A stretch of 64,000 nt of DNA from positions 17,385,005-17,449,004 of the forward strand of contig OY783192.1 of the NCBI GenBank assembly GCA_963678675.1, given 5' to 3'. Below the pieces are notes generated by a model. The model had not been told where the DNA came from. It did no database searches and saw only the letters and a list, made by a program, of their open reading frames with translations. Positions 44,471 through 55,794 of the stretch are shown here, one piece after another (the first letter of the stretch is position 1; each line of letters starts with the position of its first letter). The position numbers and the translations under genes were made by a program. The DNA is from Xiphydria camelus. Its lineage: Eukaryota; Arthropoda; Insecta; Hymenoptera; Xiphydriidae.

Positions 44471-44614
44471 GCTCCCAATGCGGATCGACCGCTCGAGTGG
44501 ATATCGACCGACGCTCGAGCGACGCTCGAGAGGATTATCTAAAGACGATCGGACGGACCTCGGACAATGCTCGGGCGGACCTCGAAGAATGCTCGAGCGG
44601 ACCTCGAACAATAA

Positions 44615-45180
44615 GGCCAGGTATCCAACGGATCGCTTTATGAATCAGGGATCAGGTCTCCCCGATCGGTCATCTATTGAATTCGTCATTCTCTAATTTA
44701 CAAGACGGATTTAGTATTCCGCGTATATAACGGTATCGATTAAAATTTCCGGGAAAGGTGCGGGACTCCAAGCGCGTTTGCCGCTTTCGCCGAAATATAC
44801 CGTTTGCCGAGTATGAGCCGAGATAATTTAGTGTCTACATGAAGCGTGCAGTTTGGGACGAGGCGCCTTTGAGCATCGCCAAAAACCAACAGCACGCCGG
44901 ATCGCACCCAGGCTGCTCAGCAACTACTCGGTTTCCTTAACTCCACATCGTACAGCTCCATGTCAATAGTACGGTACTAAAATACCTCACTTCTTTTTCT
45001 TTTTTATACCGAATCATGATACTCACTATACAAGCACCAATACCGCCCACCTCGCCATTGCAACCGATGGCGAGATTAACTCTAGATTAGCGCGTTATAA
45101 GTAAAGATCTAAGGATCGCGATGATAAGAAACGATATGTAGAAATCCCTTTACGACGGAACAGTCTATTTAAATAGAAAA
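44615..45180 (+). repeat. Diverged GC-rich repeat, copy 3 of 3
   Basis: Contains GGCCAGGTATCC, GGTCATCTATTGAATTCGTC, TATATAACGGTATCGATTA, GTGCGGGACTCC and CGCCGAAATATACCG, in the same order as 28430-28800. Confidence 0.45.
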
Positions 45181-45949
45181 GAAAGAAAAGAGGAAGCGTA
45201 CGTTTCTAATATGTTTAACCCTTTCACTACGAACGGTGATTATAGTCACCCAACAACTGACGCTCGCTAGGTACGAACGGTGACTATAATCACCCAACGA
45301 CTGACGCTCGCTAGGTACGAACGGTGACTATACGCCTGTTGCGTATCTCGAAAATGCGCCGAAAGCGCCGCGTAGTGGCCAAGATTGGCACAAATGGAGT
45401 AAGCTGTCAACCAGTCAGGCAACCTGCTTATACAGGCAAACCTGAGTGTACATGTGACCACATGTATAGTCGTACACCCCCGTGCCGTACACCCCAGTAC
45501 GGCACTTTTTGCTCACGAGGCGGCGCTACCACCGATGCGCAACAGGCGTAAAGTCACCCCGATAGCCAAGCGTGACTTTCACGCAAGCGTCACGCGGTGG
45601 CGTCACTGAGTAACGTTACTCTGATGCCACAATGAAGATCCGGAGTGCGAGTTTTTGCCACAACGGAATACTTGATCCTGATTGGTCTATTCGCCGACGC
45701 CTTACGGAATTTTTATTCGCGTCGGACACCGCCGTATGGTGGCGTTTCGTTCTTCCTAAGATGGCCGTCGTTACGTACCGAATGTCAAGATAACCATGTA
45801 ACGTAAACAAAGTACAATTCATAAGTGATGAATATCGGTATCGAAGGTATCTTGTCAATTCTAGGAGTCAAAAATGCCTTTAGTGGAAGGAGAAGCGGTA
45901 TTGAAAGCAGTTTGTATTTTCCTGCGGAATCAAAAAGAGAAACCAAAGT

Positions 45950-46123
45950 GCAGTGAAAATCGTCGCTTCTTGCATACAATCGTCACATGTAACAAGTGTT
46001 CCTCCCGAAGTTGAAGTGAACATCTTACTGGTAAATAACAATAAAGAAGTAACGTGCAAGTGCAGCTGGGCCAGAGGAAGACGCAAACATGTTTTTGCAA
46101 CGCTTCTGTACATAAATCGGTAG
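45950..46123 (+). pseudogene. SWIM-type zinc finger fragment
   Basis: The frame reads AVKIVASCIQSSHVTSVPPE, then KEVTCKCSWARGRRKHVFAT and LLYINR before a stop. CxC followed by KHVFATLLYIN is the SWIM pattern found in YqaJ-nuclease genes of transposons; one expected Cys is missing. An inverted, diverged copy of its upstream part lies at 46135-46330. Confidence 0.5.
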
Positions 46124-46510
46124 GGCAAATAGTACCATGTGACGATTGTACGCAAGAAGCGACGATTTTTACTGCATTTTGGTTTCTCTTTTTGATTCCG
46201 CAGGAAAATACAAACCTGCTTTCAATACCGCTTCTGCTTTCACTAGCGGAATGTTTGACTCTCCTAGAATTGATAAGATATCTTCGATACCGATATTCAT
46301 CACTTATCAATTGGGTTTATTGCACTTGCACTTTTAAAACGACTTTTATTTACAAATTCTTTGTTTATGTTACGTGGTTATGTTGACATTTATTTTGAAA
46401 AAGAAAAATCAAATTATCTTACAAAATTTAATGAGAACCTTCGAGAGCAGTCACTGCCATGTCCGGTTTCTATATTATGACCGGAGTGGAGCAACACCGC
46501 GCTTGAAGAG

Positions 46511-46600
46511 TCGGTGGCTCAATTGGTAGAATGTGAAAGCATTCCCAGTTTCGAAGCATCTTGTATCCCGAAGATCGCAGGTTCAAATCCCGGTAAGGTG
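46511..46600 (+). ncRNA. tRNA-like pol III unit (tRNA pseudogene or SINE head)
   Basis: An A-box match TGGCTCAATTGG (46515-46526) and a B-box match GGTTCAAATCC (46580-46590) are 53 bases apart. The spacing is longer than in ordinary tRNAs, and no clean cloverleaf with anticodon can be drawn. It is followed by an A-run and GC-rich tail, as in tRNA-derived SINEs. Confidence 0.45.
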
Positions 46601-47010
46601 TGAAAAAAAAGCGACACTACTAGGCGGGTGGCAGGCGGCGGCACTGCACGGGCACACAGTGAAAAACCTCGGTAAAGTCACTGCGTGCAAAATCCTACTT
46701 TATCCTTTTGCAAAATCCTACTTTATCCACTTTGTACACTGCGTGATGCCACAGTGGTACCCCAGTGGGCACGCACCAAGACATCACTGTGATGTTTCTC
46801 AAAGTCACCGCGTGGTCCCACAGTGCCACCACTGTGAAGCCACCTGGCTATCGGGGCACCCAACGATTCACGCTCGCCAGGTATACGAACGGTGACTATA
46901 GCGAATTCCGCAAGTGTACACTTTCGGCGCAGCAGCCCGATCAGCGGGAGTAGCGCGCCTAAAGATCGGCCCGTAGCGAAAGGGTTAATTTCACAATGCT
47001 TGTGGGTATA

Positions 47011-48251
47011 CAGGGTCTTCAAAAAGTCCCGGTACGGCTGATTATCTCAGCGGGAAATCATTTTAGAGGAAAATGTTTAATGCAAAACTTTTAGAATTTT
47101 TCCCTGGCTACCCAATGGTCATATTGGCTGACTTTCAAGGTCATATCAAGGTCAAATTGATCTTTTAAAATGCGAACCCCTATTTTTGATACCTGAAATG
47201 AAAAGAGCGGGAAATTTCACATTCAAATATGTCCTTGACCATTTTTTTCATGTGACCTTTATGGTCAGCGGAGCACAGTGGAAAATTTCCTTGAATTAGA
47301 AGGACAACATTTTTAATGGCTTATTCAACTTAAACCAAATTCGGTATTGGGGTTTTTTTGGGTCGCTGATCACGAATCTGAAGTCAGATTTCAAAAATTC
47401 AAGACGGCGGATCCAATATGGCGGACGAGGTTTTCGAAAATTGACGGATTCGTGCCAAATTTGGTATAAGTGGGTTTTTTTGGTCGCTGATCACGAATTT
47501 GAAATCAGATTTCAAGAATTCAAAATTTTCCAAATTTGGCACGAATCCGTCAATTTTCGAAAATCTCGTCCGCCATATTGGATCCGCCATCTTGAATTTT
47601 TGAAACCTGACCAGATTCGTGATCAGCGACCCAAAAACCCCCTATACCGTATTTGGTTTAAGTTGAATAAGCCATTAAGAATGTTGTCCTTCTAATTCAA
47701 GGAAATTTGCCACTGTGCTATGCTGACCATAAAGGTCACATGAAAAAAATGGTCAAGGACATATTTCAATGTGAAATTTCCCGCTGTTTTCATTTCCGGT
47801 AACAAAAATAGGGGTTCGCATTTAAAAAGATCAATTTGACCTTGATATGGCCTTGAAAATCATGGTCAAGGTCAAATCCAATATGACCATTGGGTAGCCA
47901 GGGAAAAATCCTAAAAGTTTTGCATTAACAGTTTGACTGCCCATCACGCCTTTCGGCGTGAAATGGCGTTGCGGGCGGATACAATATGAAAATATCACCT
48001 ACGGTGCCCATCACGCCCATAGGCGTGATAATTTTCTCTTTCGTTTTTCACCCATTATCTACGTAATAACTTACAACAAGTACATACAAAGAACACCTGA
48101 ATATACGAAAAGCTAATAAACACATTTTTTTAAAATTGGCCTCCCGGTGACTTTCATCGTGGGTTATGGGCAGTCAAACTGTTAAACATTTTTCTCTAAA
48201 ATGATTTCCCGCTGAGATAATCAGCCGTACCGGGACTTTTTGAAGACCCTG
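47011..48251. mobile_element. TA-flanked inverted-repeat element (CAGGGTCTTCAAAAAGTCCC ends)
   Basis: CAGGGTCTTCAAAAAGTCCC at the left matches the right end in reverse complement, with TA outside (47009-47010 and 48252-48253). The arms are ~480 bp and carry TCAAGGTCA-type motifs and a GCGGGAAATTTCACATT block, like the arms at 2905-6262. The right arm is broken by the 253-bp TTAA MITE. Confidence 0.8.
47929..48181. mobile_element. 253-bp TTAA MITE nested in an arm of the element above
   Basis: CAGTTTGACTGCCCAT at the left is matched perfectly by the right end. TTAA is on both sides (47925-47928 and 48182-48185). The uninterrupted left arm near 47071 carries the empty target (AATGTTTAATGCAAAAC). 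Near the left end are two small hairpins, CATCACGCC-TTTC-GGCGTGA and CATCACGCC-CATA-GGCGTGAT. Confidence 0.9.
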
Positions 48252-48335
48252 TATAATATTGAAGTGAAACTTCTTTGCTGAGGGTAGTGAAATCGCGCGA
48301 GATGGGACGGAAGTGGTGCGAGATGGGACGAAATA

Positions 48336-48428
48336 GCGTCGGTGAGCCTCGTACCCTCACCATGCCTCGTGTTACGACCTAATTAAACACAGTCTGAAAA
48401 AACCTCGAATTACCGCCTAATGACATAA
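48336..48428. mobile_element. Fragment of the MITE at 561-692
   Basis: GTGTTACGACCTAATTAAAC and TTACCGCCTAATGACATA match the 561-692 element in reverse complement. Confidence 0.65.
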
Positions 48429-48454
48429 GATAATATTACAACCCATAACTATAC

Positions 48455-48660
48455 CATACAGCCCACCAAATCTGCTGATGGAAAACTACTATCACCTCTT
48501 TATATTGTATTAAAAGAGGCTAGTGAGCAATTGGGAGAATGAGTTCAACAAACTGTTCAGGCTGCCAGATGTATATTTCATGGCTTCCAAATCAGTAAAA
48601 TTGACTATCGATCTTATAAAAACTTGGCTGCAAGAAGTTTACTTCTCGAATAGGTATTGG
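48455..48660 (+). pseudogene. Fragment of a pogo/Tigger-type DDE transposase
   Basis: The first frame reads KSADGKLLSPLYIVLKEASE. After a one-base shift the sequence continues NKLFRLPDVYFMASKSVKLT, IDLIKTWLQEVYF. These fit the SADG..LSP and (A)SKSGKMT segment of the DDE_1 domain in pogo-like transposases. Only ~70 residues remain. Confidence 0.55.
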
Positions 48661-49624
48661 ACATACAAGCCAAGTTAAAGAATTGGGTAACTCAGATTAA
48701 TATAGTTTCTTAATTTCTACGTTGAGTAAGTTCGGTATATTTTAAATAGTGAAACTGCAAATGATTATGTTATTTACAATTTGTTACAGATCGTATGCGA
48801 ACCCGAGGAGATTTCTTTCGAACAAGGGAGCATCCACTTGTTGTTTCAAGAACCAGTTGCATTAGTTCATTCGGCGAGCTGGATCTGCTGTCTCGAGTGC
48901 ATGGACGTGTGCCACTTTAAATGGATATTTTGTAATTTTCATCGTTACATCAGAATCGAAGAAGAGATGAAATAGAAGTGAGGTACATGTACACTTCACG
49001 TTTGATAGGTTGGTATATAAATTGGAACTTCTCTGACAGTATAATACGAAAGAGGAAATATATCGATAAAGGAAAAATAATAATAAAGTAGTTACTACAT
49101 TATTGTAATCCAATTCTATTGTATTCCTTACTTTTCTGCCACGACTTTGATCGTTGATAGTGAAGAAAAATCAAATTTATTGGTTGATCCATCTACTATC
49201 AACAATAAAAGTCGTGGTTATTTTAAGATTTATTTACGAGTAAGGGGGCGAACCCGTGCACCTCACTTACAAAGCCCAATTGACGGGTGTGAGGGGGGGT
49301 TGAGCTTCCCCTGCCGGGCGCGTCCCTAAGTGGCGGATAAAGGGAATGGCCAATCTGATCAACGCCCCAGTGGCGCGAAAGGATCGGTTAACGGGCGAGA
49401 TAAGCACTTCCAATGGTGCATAAACCCACCAACGGGAGAGTGAAGGCTCTCGTCGTGGACCAAAAGCTCCCCCCAAAGATAAGGTGTGAGCTACCGTGCT
49501 GAGATGTTGTATGGCGCAGGGGGTAAGATGCGTTCCCAAACGGTGCCTCCCAGATACCGGGCGCCCTCTGGGAGTAAATAGCCAAGCCCTGGGTGAACGG
49601 ACCTCTCCCCATGTGATACCGCTT

Positions 49625-50551
49625 ATGTCTGACACTCGTGGGACAAAAATGGACCTGAATAAAAAAAGAAACGAAACTACGGAACAACCATCTGGGGCGG
49701 AAACGAACCAGATGGGGGACGGAGAAACGGATGGAAGACACAGGGTCGTCAAGCAGAGGTTGAGTGGAGCTGCGAGGCGACGATTGAATAAACAGACGCA
49801 AGGGGGGGTAAGGACTGAACAAGTCCGCACAACCCCTGGGACGGCGACAGATGGGGCTAGAGACGAAAGTAGGAGGGGGACTAAGAGATTTAACCCCGAA
49901 CACCATACGCCTAGCCCCAGCACGACACAGACTGAGAAAAAGACTCGGACTGAGACATACGCACAAAAGGCGACAAGAATGTTCAGGTGGGCCCTTGTAC
50001 CAGAAGGGTACCCTGATAGACGACTGACGACGGACGAACTGACAGCGATCAAGAGGCTGCTTAAAGCCCAGATCCTGTCAATACCCGACGGCACAAAGAT
50101 ACCCATCTTCGAGGAGATGTGGGAAAGATGTGGGAATTACGGTGCGGCCGTAATAGGGTGCACCGACGAAGAGACTGGGATGTGGCTGAAAAGCCTATTC
50201 CCAGAGAACAAGATAGGAAACCTCATCCTCAACGTGGTCTCGACCGAGGAGCTCCCGAAGTGACACAGGGTAGTAGTCCACGTTGAGGATGAGGAAAGGA
50301 CAGCCTCGGAGGTAGTACAGTTTCTGGCAAAACAGAATACGGGACTGGCCAAAGAGGACTGGACGATTGTCAAGGGCAGTGAAAGCAAGGGAGCTACTAG
50401 CGCCCACTTCGCTGCACTCGTCAATGATAAGGCGTTACGGGTCTTAGAAGCCTGTAACTTCAAACCTCACTGCGGGACTCAGAGAGCAACTGTGAAGTTG
50501 CTTGAGAAGAACCGCGGTGGGGATAAGGACAAAATTGAGAAAGACGGGTGA
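49625..50551 (+). pseudogene. LINE ORF1 (RNA-binding, DUF4780-like), one nonsense codon
   Basis: I start at ATG 49625 (MSDTRGTKMDLNKKRNE). After a basic, Arg-rich half there is a folded part: MFRWALVPEGYPDRRLTTDE, FEEMWERCGNYGAAVIGC, ENKIGNLILNVVSTEELPK. TGA then falls at ~50261, where Trp is expected. The same frame continues with HRVVVHVEDEERTASEVVQF and ends at 50551. The layout fits DUF4780-type ORF1 proteins that bind the element RNA. No CCHC knuckle seen. Confidence 0.75.
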
Positions 50552-50559
50552 ACCCAGAT

Positions 50560-53500
50560 ATGGCTCACTCGACACTCAATGTTGTACAAATTAACTTGCA
50601 TCATAGCAAAAGCGCCTCGGCCATATTGGTCAAGGAGCTAGCGAAGATGCACACAGGCATAGCACTAATACAAGAACCGTGGGTGGGAAATGGTGCTATG
50701 AGAGGACTTGGAGGAAGCGGGTGCTTACTTTTCACGAACTCTGAGGATAAGATTAGAGCCTGCATTCTTGTAAAGGGAGTGCAGGCGGTTTTCATTCCAC
50801 AACTGAGCTGTGGAGACCTGGCGGTAGCTAGGGTAAACCTGGCAGACAGGAGTGGAAGCAAACTAGAGTTTATCATAGGGTCAGCGTACTTTCCCTATGA
50901 CTCAGCAGAACCTCCACCTACAAGGGAACTCAAAAACCTAGTAAAAGAGGTGAGGAAAAGGAAGGGTGAACTCCTGGTGGGGTGCGACGCGAACTCCCAT
51001 CATGTAGGATGGGGGAGCACTAACACCAATGCTAGGGGAGAATCCCTTCACGAATACATCCTGGCATCAGATCTGTCTATACTGAACAGGGGAAATGAAC
51101 CTACCTTCATGGACCGAAGGAGACATGAAGTGCTGGGTATTACCCTATGTTCTGCGGGAGTACTGGATTGGGTGGGGGACTGGAGGGTTTCCAAAGAACC
51201 TTCAGGATCAGACCACAGCCAGGTGCTCCTTACGATAAGAGGGCATCGGGAGGGGGCCTCTAAAAGGAACCCTAAAAAGACAGACTGGAATAGGTACGTG
51301 AAGGAACTAAAACAGAGGATCCAGGACGTACCTACCCGGTTCTGCAATAAGAATCAGCTCGAGGTGACGGCCGAACGTTTCGCAGAGGCGCTGAGACTGT
51401 CATACGAGGCTTGCAGTATAGAAAATATCCCCAAGGGAACCAAAAAGGTCAACTGGTGGAATAACAAGCTGGCCTTAACTAGAGGCCTGTTAAGGAAAGC
51501 TTGGAATAAGGTCAAGAACGCTAAAGACCTAACCAAGAAAGAAAAAGCACTGGAGGAGAGAAGATCCCTTCAGAGAAAATATAATAAAGAACTGGCACAT
51601 GCTAGGAAAACAGGCTGGAGGAAATTCAGCAGCAGCATTGAGGAGTACCTCAGCATACTCCTCAATGCTGCTGCTGAATTTCTTCCAGCCTGTTTTCCTA
51701 GCATGTGCCAGTTCTTTATTATATTTTCTCTGAAGGGATCTTCTCTCCTCCAGTGCTTTTTCTTTCTTTCTTAGTTAAAGTATTGGGGGGAAAGAACAAC
51801 GCAAATGTGGGTTGTTTAATCAAACCAGACGGACAATATACTTGGAGCACGGAGGAAACTCTGGAGCTCCTGCTTGAGGAGCACTTTCCGGGCTTTGAAA
51901 GAACGAGAGAATGGAGGCAAGAGAGCAGGTGTGGGCAAAAAGCACCAAACTGGGCTCTTGCTGCTAAAATTGTATACCCTCAGGCGGTTGAATGGGCTGT
52001 TAGTACATTCAAACCACTGAAGTCACCAGGTCCAGATGGCATCTACCCCTTAATGCTTCAAAGGGGTCTAGAAGTCATAATTGGACTATTAACTAAACTG
52101 CTTAGAGCTAGTGTTGCTCTTGGTACAGTTCCAAGGGTCTGGGGAGAGGTAAGGATTGCCTTCATACCCAAACCCGGAAAAAACGGCTATATTAAGCCAA
52201 GAGACTTCAGACCCATAAGCCTAACTTCCTTTTTGTTGAAAACCTTGGAAAGGCTTATGGATAGACACATTAAGAGTTCATACATAGCCGAACGACCTCT
52301 ATCCCCTGCACAATATGCCTATAGGGAGGGCAGATCCACAGAGACTGCCCTACACCACCTTGTGGCAAGGGTGGGGGAACATATAGAGGAAGGGGGCTAT
52401 GCTATGGCACTCTTCATAGACGTTGAAGGAGCGTTTGATCGTACCGGATACAATGTAATAACCGAGGCCATGTCTAGTAGAGGGATACCAGAAACACTAA
52501 TAGACTGGACTCGGAGCATGTTGGCGAACAGATTGGTGATCGCCAAGAAAGATGATATAGAGGTAAGGGGGCGACCATCGGGAGGATGTCCGCAGGGAGG
52601 GGTTTTGTCACCTCTACTGTGGTGCCTCGTAGTGGACGAACTCTTAGAACTACTGAGGAGGGAAGGATTCCTGGTCCATGGCTATGCAGATGATGCTGCG
52701 GTTGTGGTCAGGGGCAACTTCCTTAGTGTACTAAGGGACAGAATGAACTGTGCCGTACGAACAGTGGATGAATGGTGTAAAAAGACCAATCTCTCGGTGA
52801 ATCCGGAGAAAGTGTCTGCCATGATATTCACTAGAAAATACAAGGTGGAGTACCCGGTACCATTAAGGTTCAGGGGGACAAACATCGAGTATGTCAGAAC
52901 ACAAAAATACTTGGGTGTCGTCTTAGACGCCAAGTTGCATTGGAAAGAACATATCACATGCCAGATCGCGAAGGTATATGCCTCGCTATGGGCATGCAGA
53001 AGAGCAATGGGCAGAAACTGGGGCTTTAGTCCCAGGGTCTGTCTGTGGCTGTACAAAATGGTGTTACTGCCAAGATTACTGTATGCAGCAGTGATTTGGT
53101 GGCCAAGAGTAGGGAGGATCAAATCAAGAAACCGGTTGAAAGCCCTTCAGGGCGTGTTCCTGAGGGCTGCAACAGGGGCGATGAGATCCACACCAACTGA
53201 GGCCCTAGAGGTGGCACTTGATGTGCTGCCTCTTAACCTTTTGATGAGAGAAAGAGCGGAACTCTCTGCATACAGGATGAACTGCCTTGGGGAGTGGACC
53301 AGGGCAAGGACAACACACACCAGACTAGGCGTGCTTGATCAAGGATCTATGTCCTTGAGACAGGATAAGATAGCCAGGAAATACCAGATCAGGAAGGCCT
53401 TTGTGGTCTACCTACCTGAGAGGAATCACTGGGAAATTAGTAAGAGGACTCCGGGTCCCACAGTCAGGCACTGGTACACCGATGGGTCGGGGTACGGGGG

Positions 53501-54290
53501 TCGCTTTGGGGCGGGAGTCTTTGGACCTCAAGAAGACCTCAGGGTAAGTATCGCCCTGGGAGACAAAGCCACAGTGTTCCAGGCGGAAGTCTTGGCAATA
53601 AAACACTGCCTGGAACTACTTGTAGAGCAGCGCACTGCGAACAAGTATATTTATATTTGGTCTGACAGTCAAGCTGCTATAAAAGCACTCCACAGGACAA
53701 GCACAAATTCACAGATTATGTGGGAGACTATGGAAGTGCTAGAGATTCTAGGGAAAACCAACAAGATTACTCTTGCTTGGGTCCCCGGACACACAGGAGT
53801 CCATGGTAACGAGATAGCGGACGTACTGGCGAAAGAGAGCACCAGAAAGGAGAACCTCATGCCAGTGGGAGTCCCCTTTGCCATGGGCAGGTTAGAGATT
53901 AAGAGGAAATTCCACAGGGAGCATTTTCACCGGTGGACTAATCTAGGAACGGGCAGACAGGCGAGGACTCTAATGCCTCGCCTAGCACAAACAAGAGCCA
54001 GGTTACTAGTGACCATGAACAGGATAAGCCTGAGCATTACAATCAGACTATTAACTGGTCACGGAAAATTCAACTCACACTGCAGGAGACTAGGTCTATC
54101 GGAAACGGATAGATGTCGATACTGCAAAGTGGAGAGGGAAGATGCCCAGCACCTGCTGCTGGAATGTCCAGCACTAGGGGCTTATAGACACCGTCTGATA
54201 GGCGAGGCTTTTCCTAGCCTGGAAAGGGCTAGAGAGCTAGGGGTGGAATGGATATGTGGACTGGCCAAAAAGGCCAAGATGCAAATCTAA
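50560..54290 (+). pseudogene. LINE ORF2: endonuclease, reverse transcriptase, RNase H, broken by an inverted duplication
   Basis: ATG 50560 (MAHSTLNVVQINLHHSK). APE-type endonuclease motifs are LIQEPWVG, GCDANSHHVGWG and SGSDHSQV (50550-51240). The frame is lost at the palindrome (51534-51769). The rest is open to 54290: LKSPGPDGIYPLML, FRPISLTSFLLKTLERL, FIDVEGAFDRT, GGCPQGGVLSPLLW, HGYADDAAVVV (YADD at ~52683). RNase H follows, with YTDGSGYGG, SDSQAAIKAL and WVPGHTGVHGNEIAD, then a Cys-His tail CRYCKVEREDAQHLLLEC. It nicks the target and primes reverse transcription there. Without the palindrome the frame would be nearly whole. Confidence 0.85.
51534..51769. repeat. Perfect 114-bp inverted duplication inside ORF2
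   Basis: 51534-51647 and 51656-51769 are reverse complements around an 8-base spacer CCTCAGCA. It disrupts the reading frame between the endonuclease and reverse transcriptase. Confidence 0.9.
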
Positions 54291-54372
54291 GGTACACCCC
54301 TAATCACAGCGGGGCTACAATAAAACTATTAAGTTTTCGGTGGCGTTCAGGGATGATTAGCGTCCTAACCGC

Positions 54373-54405
<33 letters not shown>

Positions 54406-54492
54406 GGGGGCGAAATTTCAGCGGTGCATGCAAAAGGATTTCTTAAAACTATTCCAACGTCTCGAGTTAATATATGTAACAACATACATATA

Positions 54493-55307
54493 CCGCATGT
54501 CCCATGGCCAACCGCGCAGGTGAGCTGCGACTTGAATTCTTGACTTCGGCAGTATTTATGGTACAGTTAGAGTGGGCTTCAGACGAGTGCGCTGCATAAG
54601 AACGAAAAGTGTCGACTACTCTTCTAATAGCTGTCAATTCGGGAGATCGAAGCGTTTCGTGTAACCTCAAAATCGTAAAGTTTTGAATTAGTAGTGAATA
54701 ATTTGTAGAAGTGATGAGAAATAATCATAAATAATCTTCCGAATTGACACCTTAGGTATCGCTCACGCCAATTCGTAAAACTACTTCCTAGACACGTGCG
54801 GTGCTAGCGCGGAAATAATTTCTGAAACAAATAAGCATGAAGCGTGTAATTCGGTTGGACATCGAAAAAACCCGAATGATTGTTAACTCTCACTTCTGAA
54901 CATTACTTACCATTTATTCAAAGATTCACGATTTCGAGCTTAGACTTCGACCTTCCGAATTGATAGCCATCGGGAGATCAGACGTTTCACACTTTTCGTA
55001 AGAACGCAGCGTAAGAGCGAAAAGCGTCGTCTGATTTCCCGATGGCTGTCACACAATTCGGAAGATTATTTATGACTATTTCTCATCACTTTTACAAATT
55101 ATTCACTACTAATTCAAAACTTTATGATTTTGAGGTTACACGAAACGCTTCGATTTCCCGAATTGACAGCTATTAGAAGAGCAGTCGACACTTTTCGTTC
55201 TTATGCAGTGCACTCGTCTGAAGCCCACTCTAACTGTACCATAAATACTGCCGAAGTCAAGAATTCAGGTCGCAACTCACCTGCGCGGTTGGCCATAGGA
55301 CATGCGG
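54493..55307. mobile_element. TA-flanked foldback, family F, copy 1 (815 bp)
   Basis: The ends CCGCATGTCC and GGACATGCGG have TA outside (54491-54492 and 55308-55309). ~280-bp arms pair through AACCGCGCAGGTGAGCTGCG, AGTGGGCTTCAGACGAGTGC and GGGAGATCGAAGCGTTTCGT. Copy 1 of repeat X at 43061-43086 is an unoccupied target. Confidence 0.85.
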
Positions 55308-55794
55308 TATACTGTCATAAGTGGTATCTTTACATGTGATGAAACAATTCATCACGGTTATTGGAAAAGTAAACAGTATGTCCGATGGCAAACTCCAACT
55401 TTTGAATTTCCCTGACATTTTGCTGGATAGAATTGGTTTCGGGAGAGTGCGCTGCGGTCTTACGAGCCGAACGAGAAGTGTCAAACGTCTGATCTCCCAG
55501 TAGCTGTCAATTCGGGAGATCGAAGCGTCTAACCTCGAAATCGGTAATTTATAAATAATAATGTGTAGAAGTGATACGAAATAATCATTCGGGTTTCTTC
55601 GATGAGATTCCCTAAGTGTTTAAAAATCGGTGTCCGTTTGCCAATAACTGTTGCTTCAACTTCCAGATATATTATTAAGTATTACTACAGAACGAGTAGG
55701 TTAGAAGATTTTCATCAAGATTCACGATATTCTAACGTGGAATCTCGTACAAGTACAACCGAAGAGGATCTAGCTCGTGTCCTGTCAGTAAAAG

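Larger units (their letters stand above)
45219..46984. mobile_element. TTAA-flanked piggyBac-type element, 1.77 kb, composite interior
   Basis: The ends CCCTTTCACTACGAACGG and, in reverse complement, CCCTTTCGCTACGGGCCG are flanked by TTAA (45215-45218 and 46985-46988). A 44-bp tandem repeat lies just inside the left end (45227-45330) and a related block at 46855-46905. No piggyBac transposase. The interior holds an inverted repeat (45788-46385) with a SWIM-type fragment, and a tRNA-like unit. Confidence 0.75.
49253..54403 (+). mobile_element. Nearly full-length I-group LINE, 5.15 kb, with 11-bp target duplication
   Basis: AAGGGGGCGAA stands at 49242-49252 and again at 54404-54414. Copy 1 of repeat X (42974-42982) has the target as a single AAGGGCGAA. 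Two ORFs, then AATAAA and a (TTA)n tail at 54373-54403. RNase H in ORF2 and the trinucleotide tail fit the I/LOA group. Lesions are one nonsense codon in ORF1 and a 236-bp inverted duplication in ORF2. Confidence 0.85.

Noticed and set aside
46511..46600. Functional tRNA gene
   Set aside because: A and B boxes are present but the spacing is too long and no convincing acceptor and anticodon stems can be paired.
48781..48975. 64-codon frame after an acceptor-like TTACAG
   Set aside because: No domain and no partner exon; could not be linked to the pogo fragment upstream.
49267..50106. 279-codon minus-strand open frame with hydrophobic runs
   Set aside because: It is antisense to LINE ORF1; the sense strand has the recognisable ORF1 domain and element structure.
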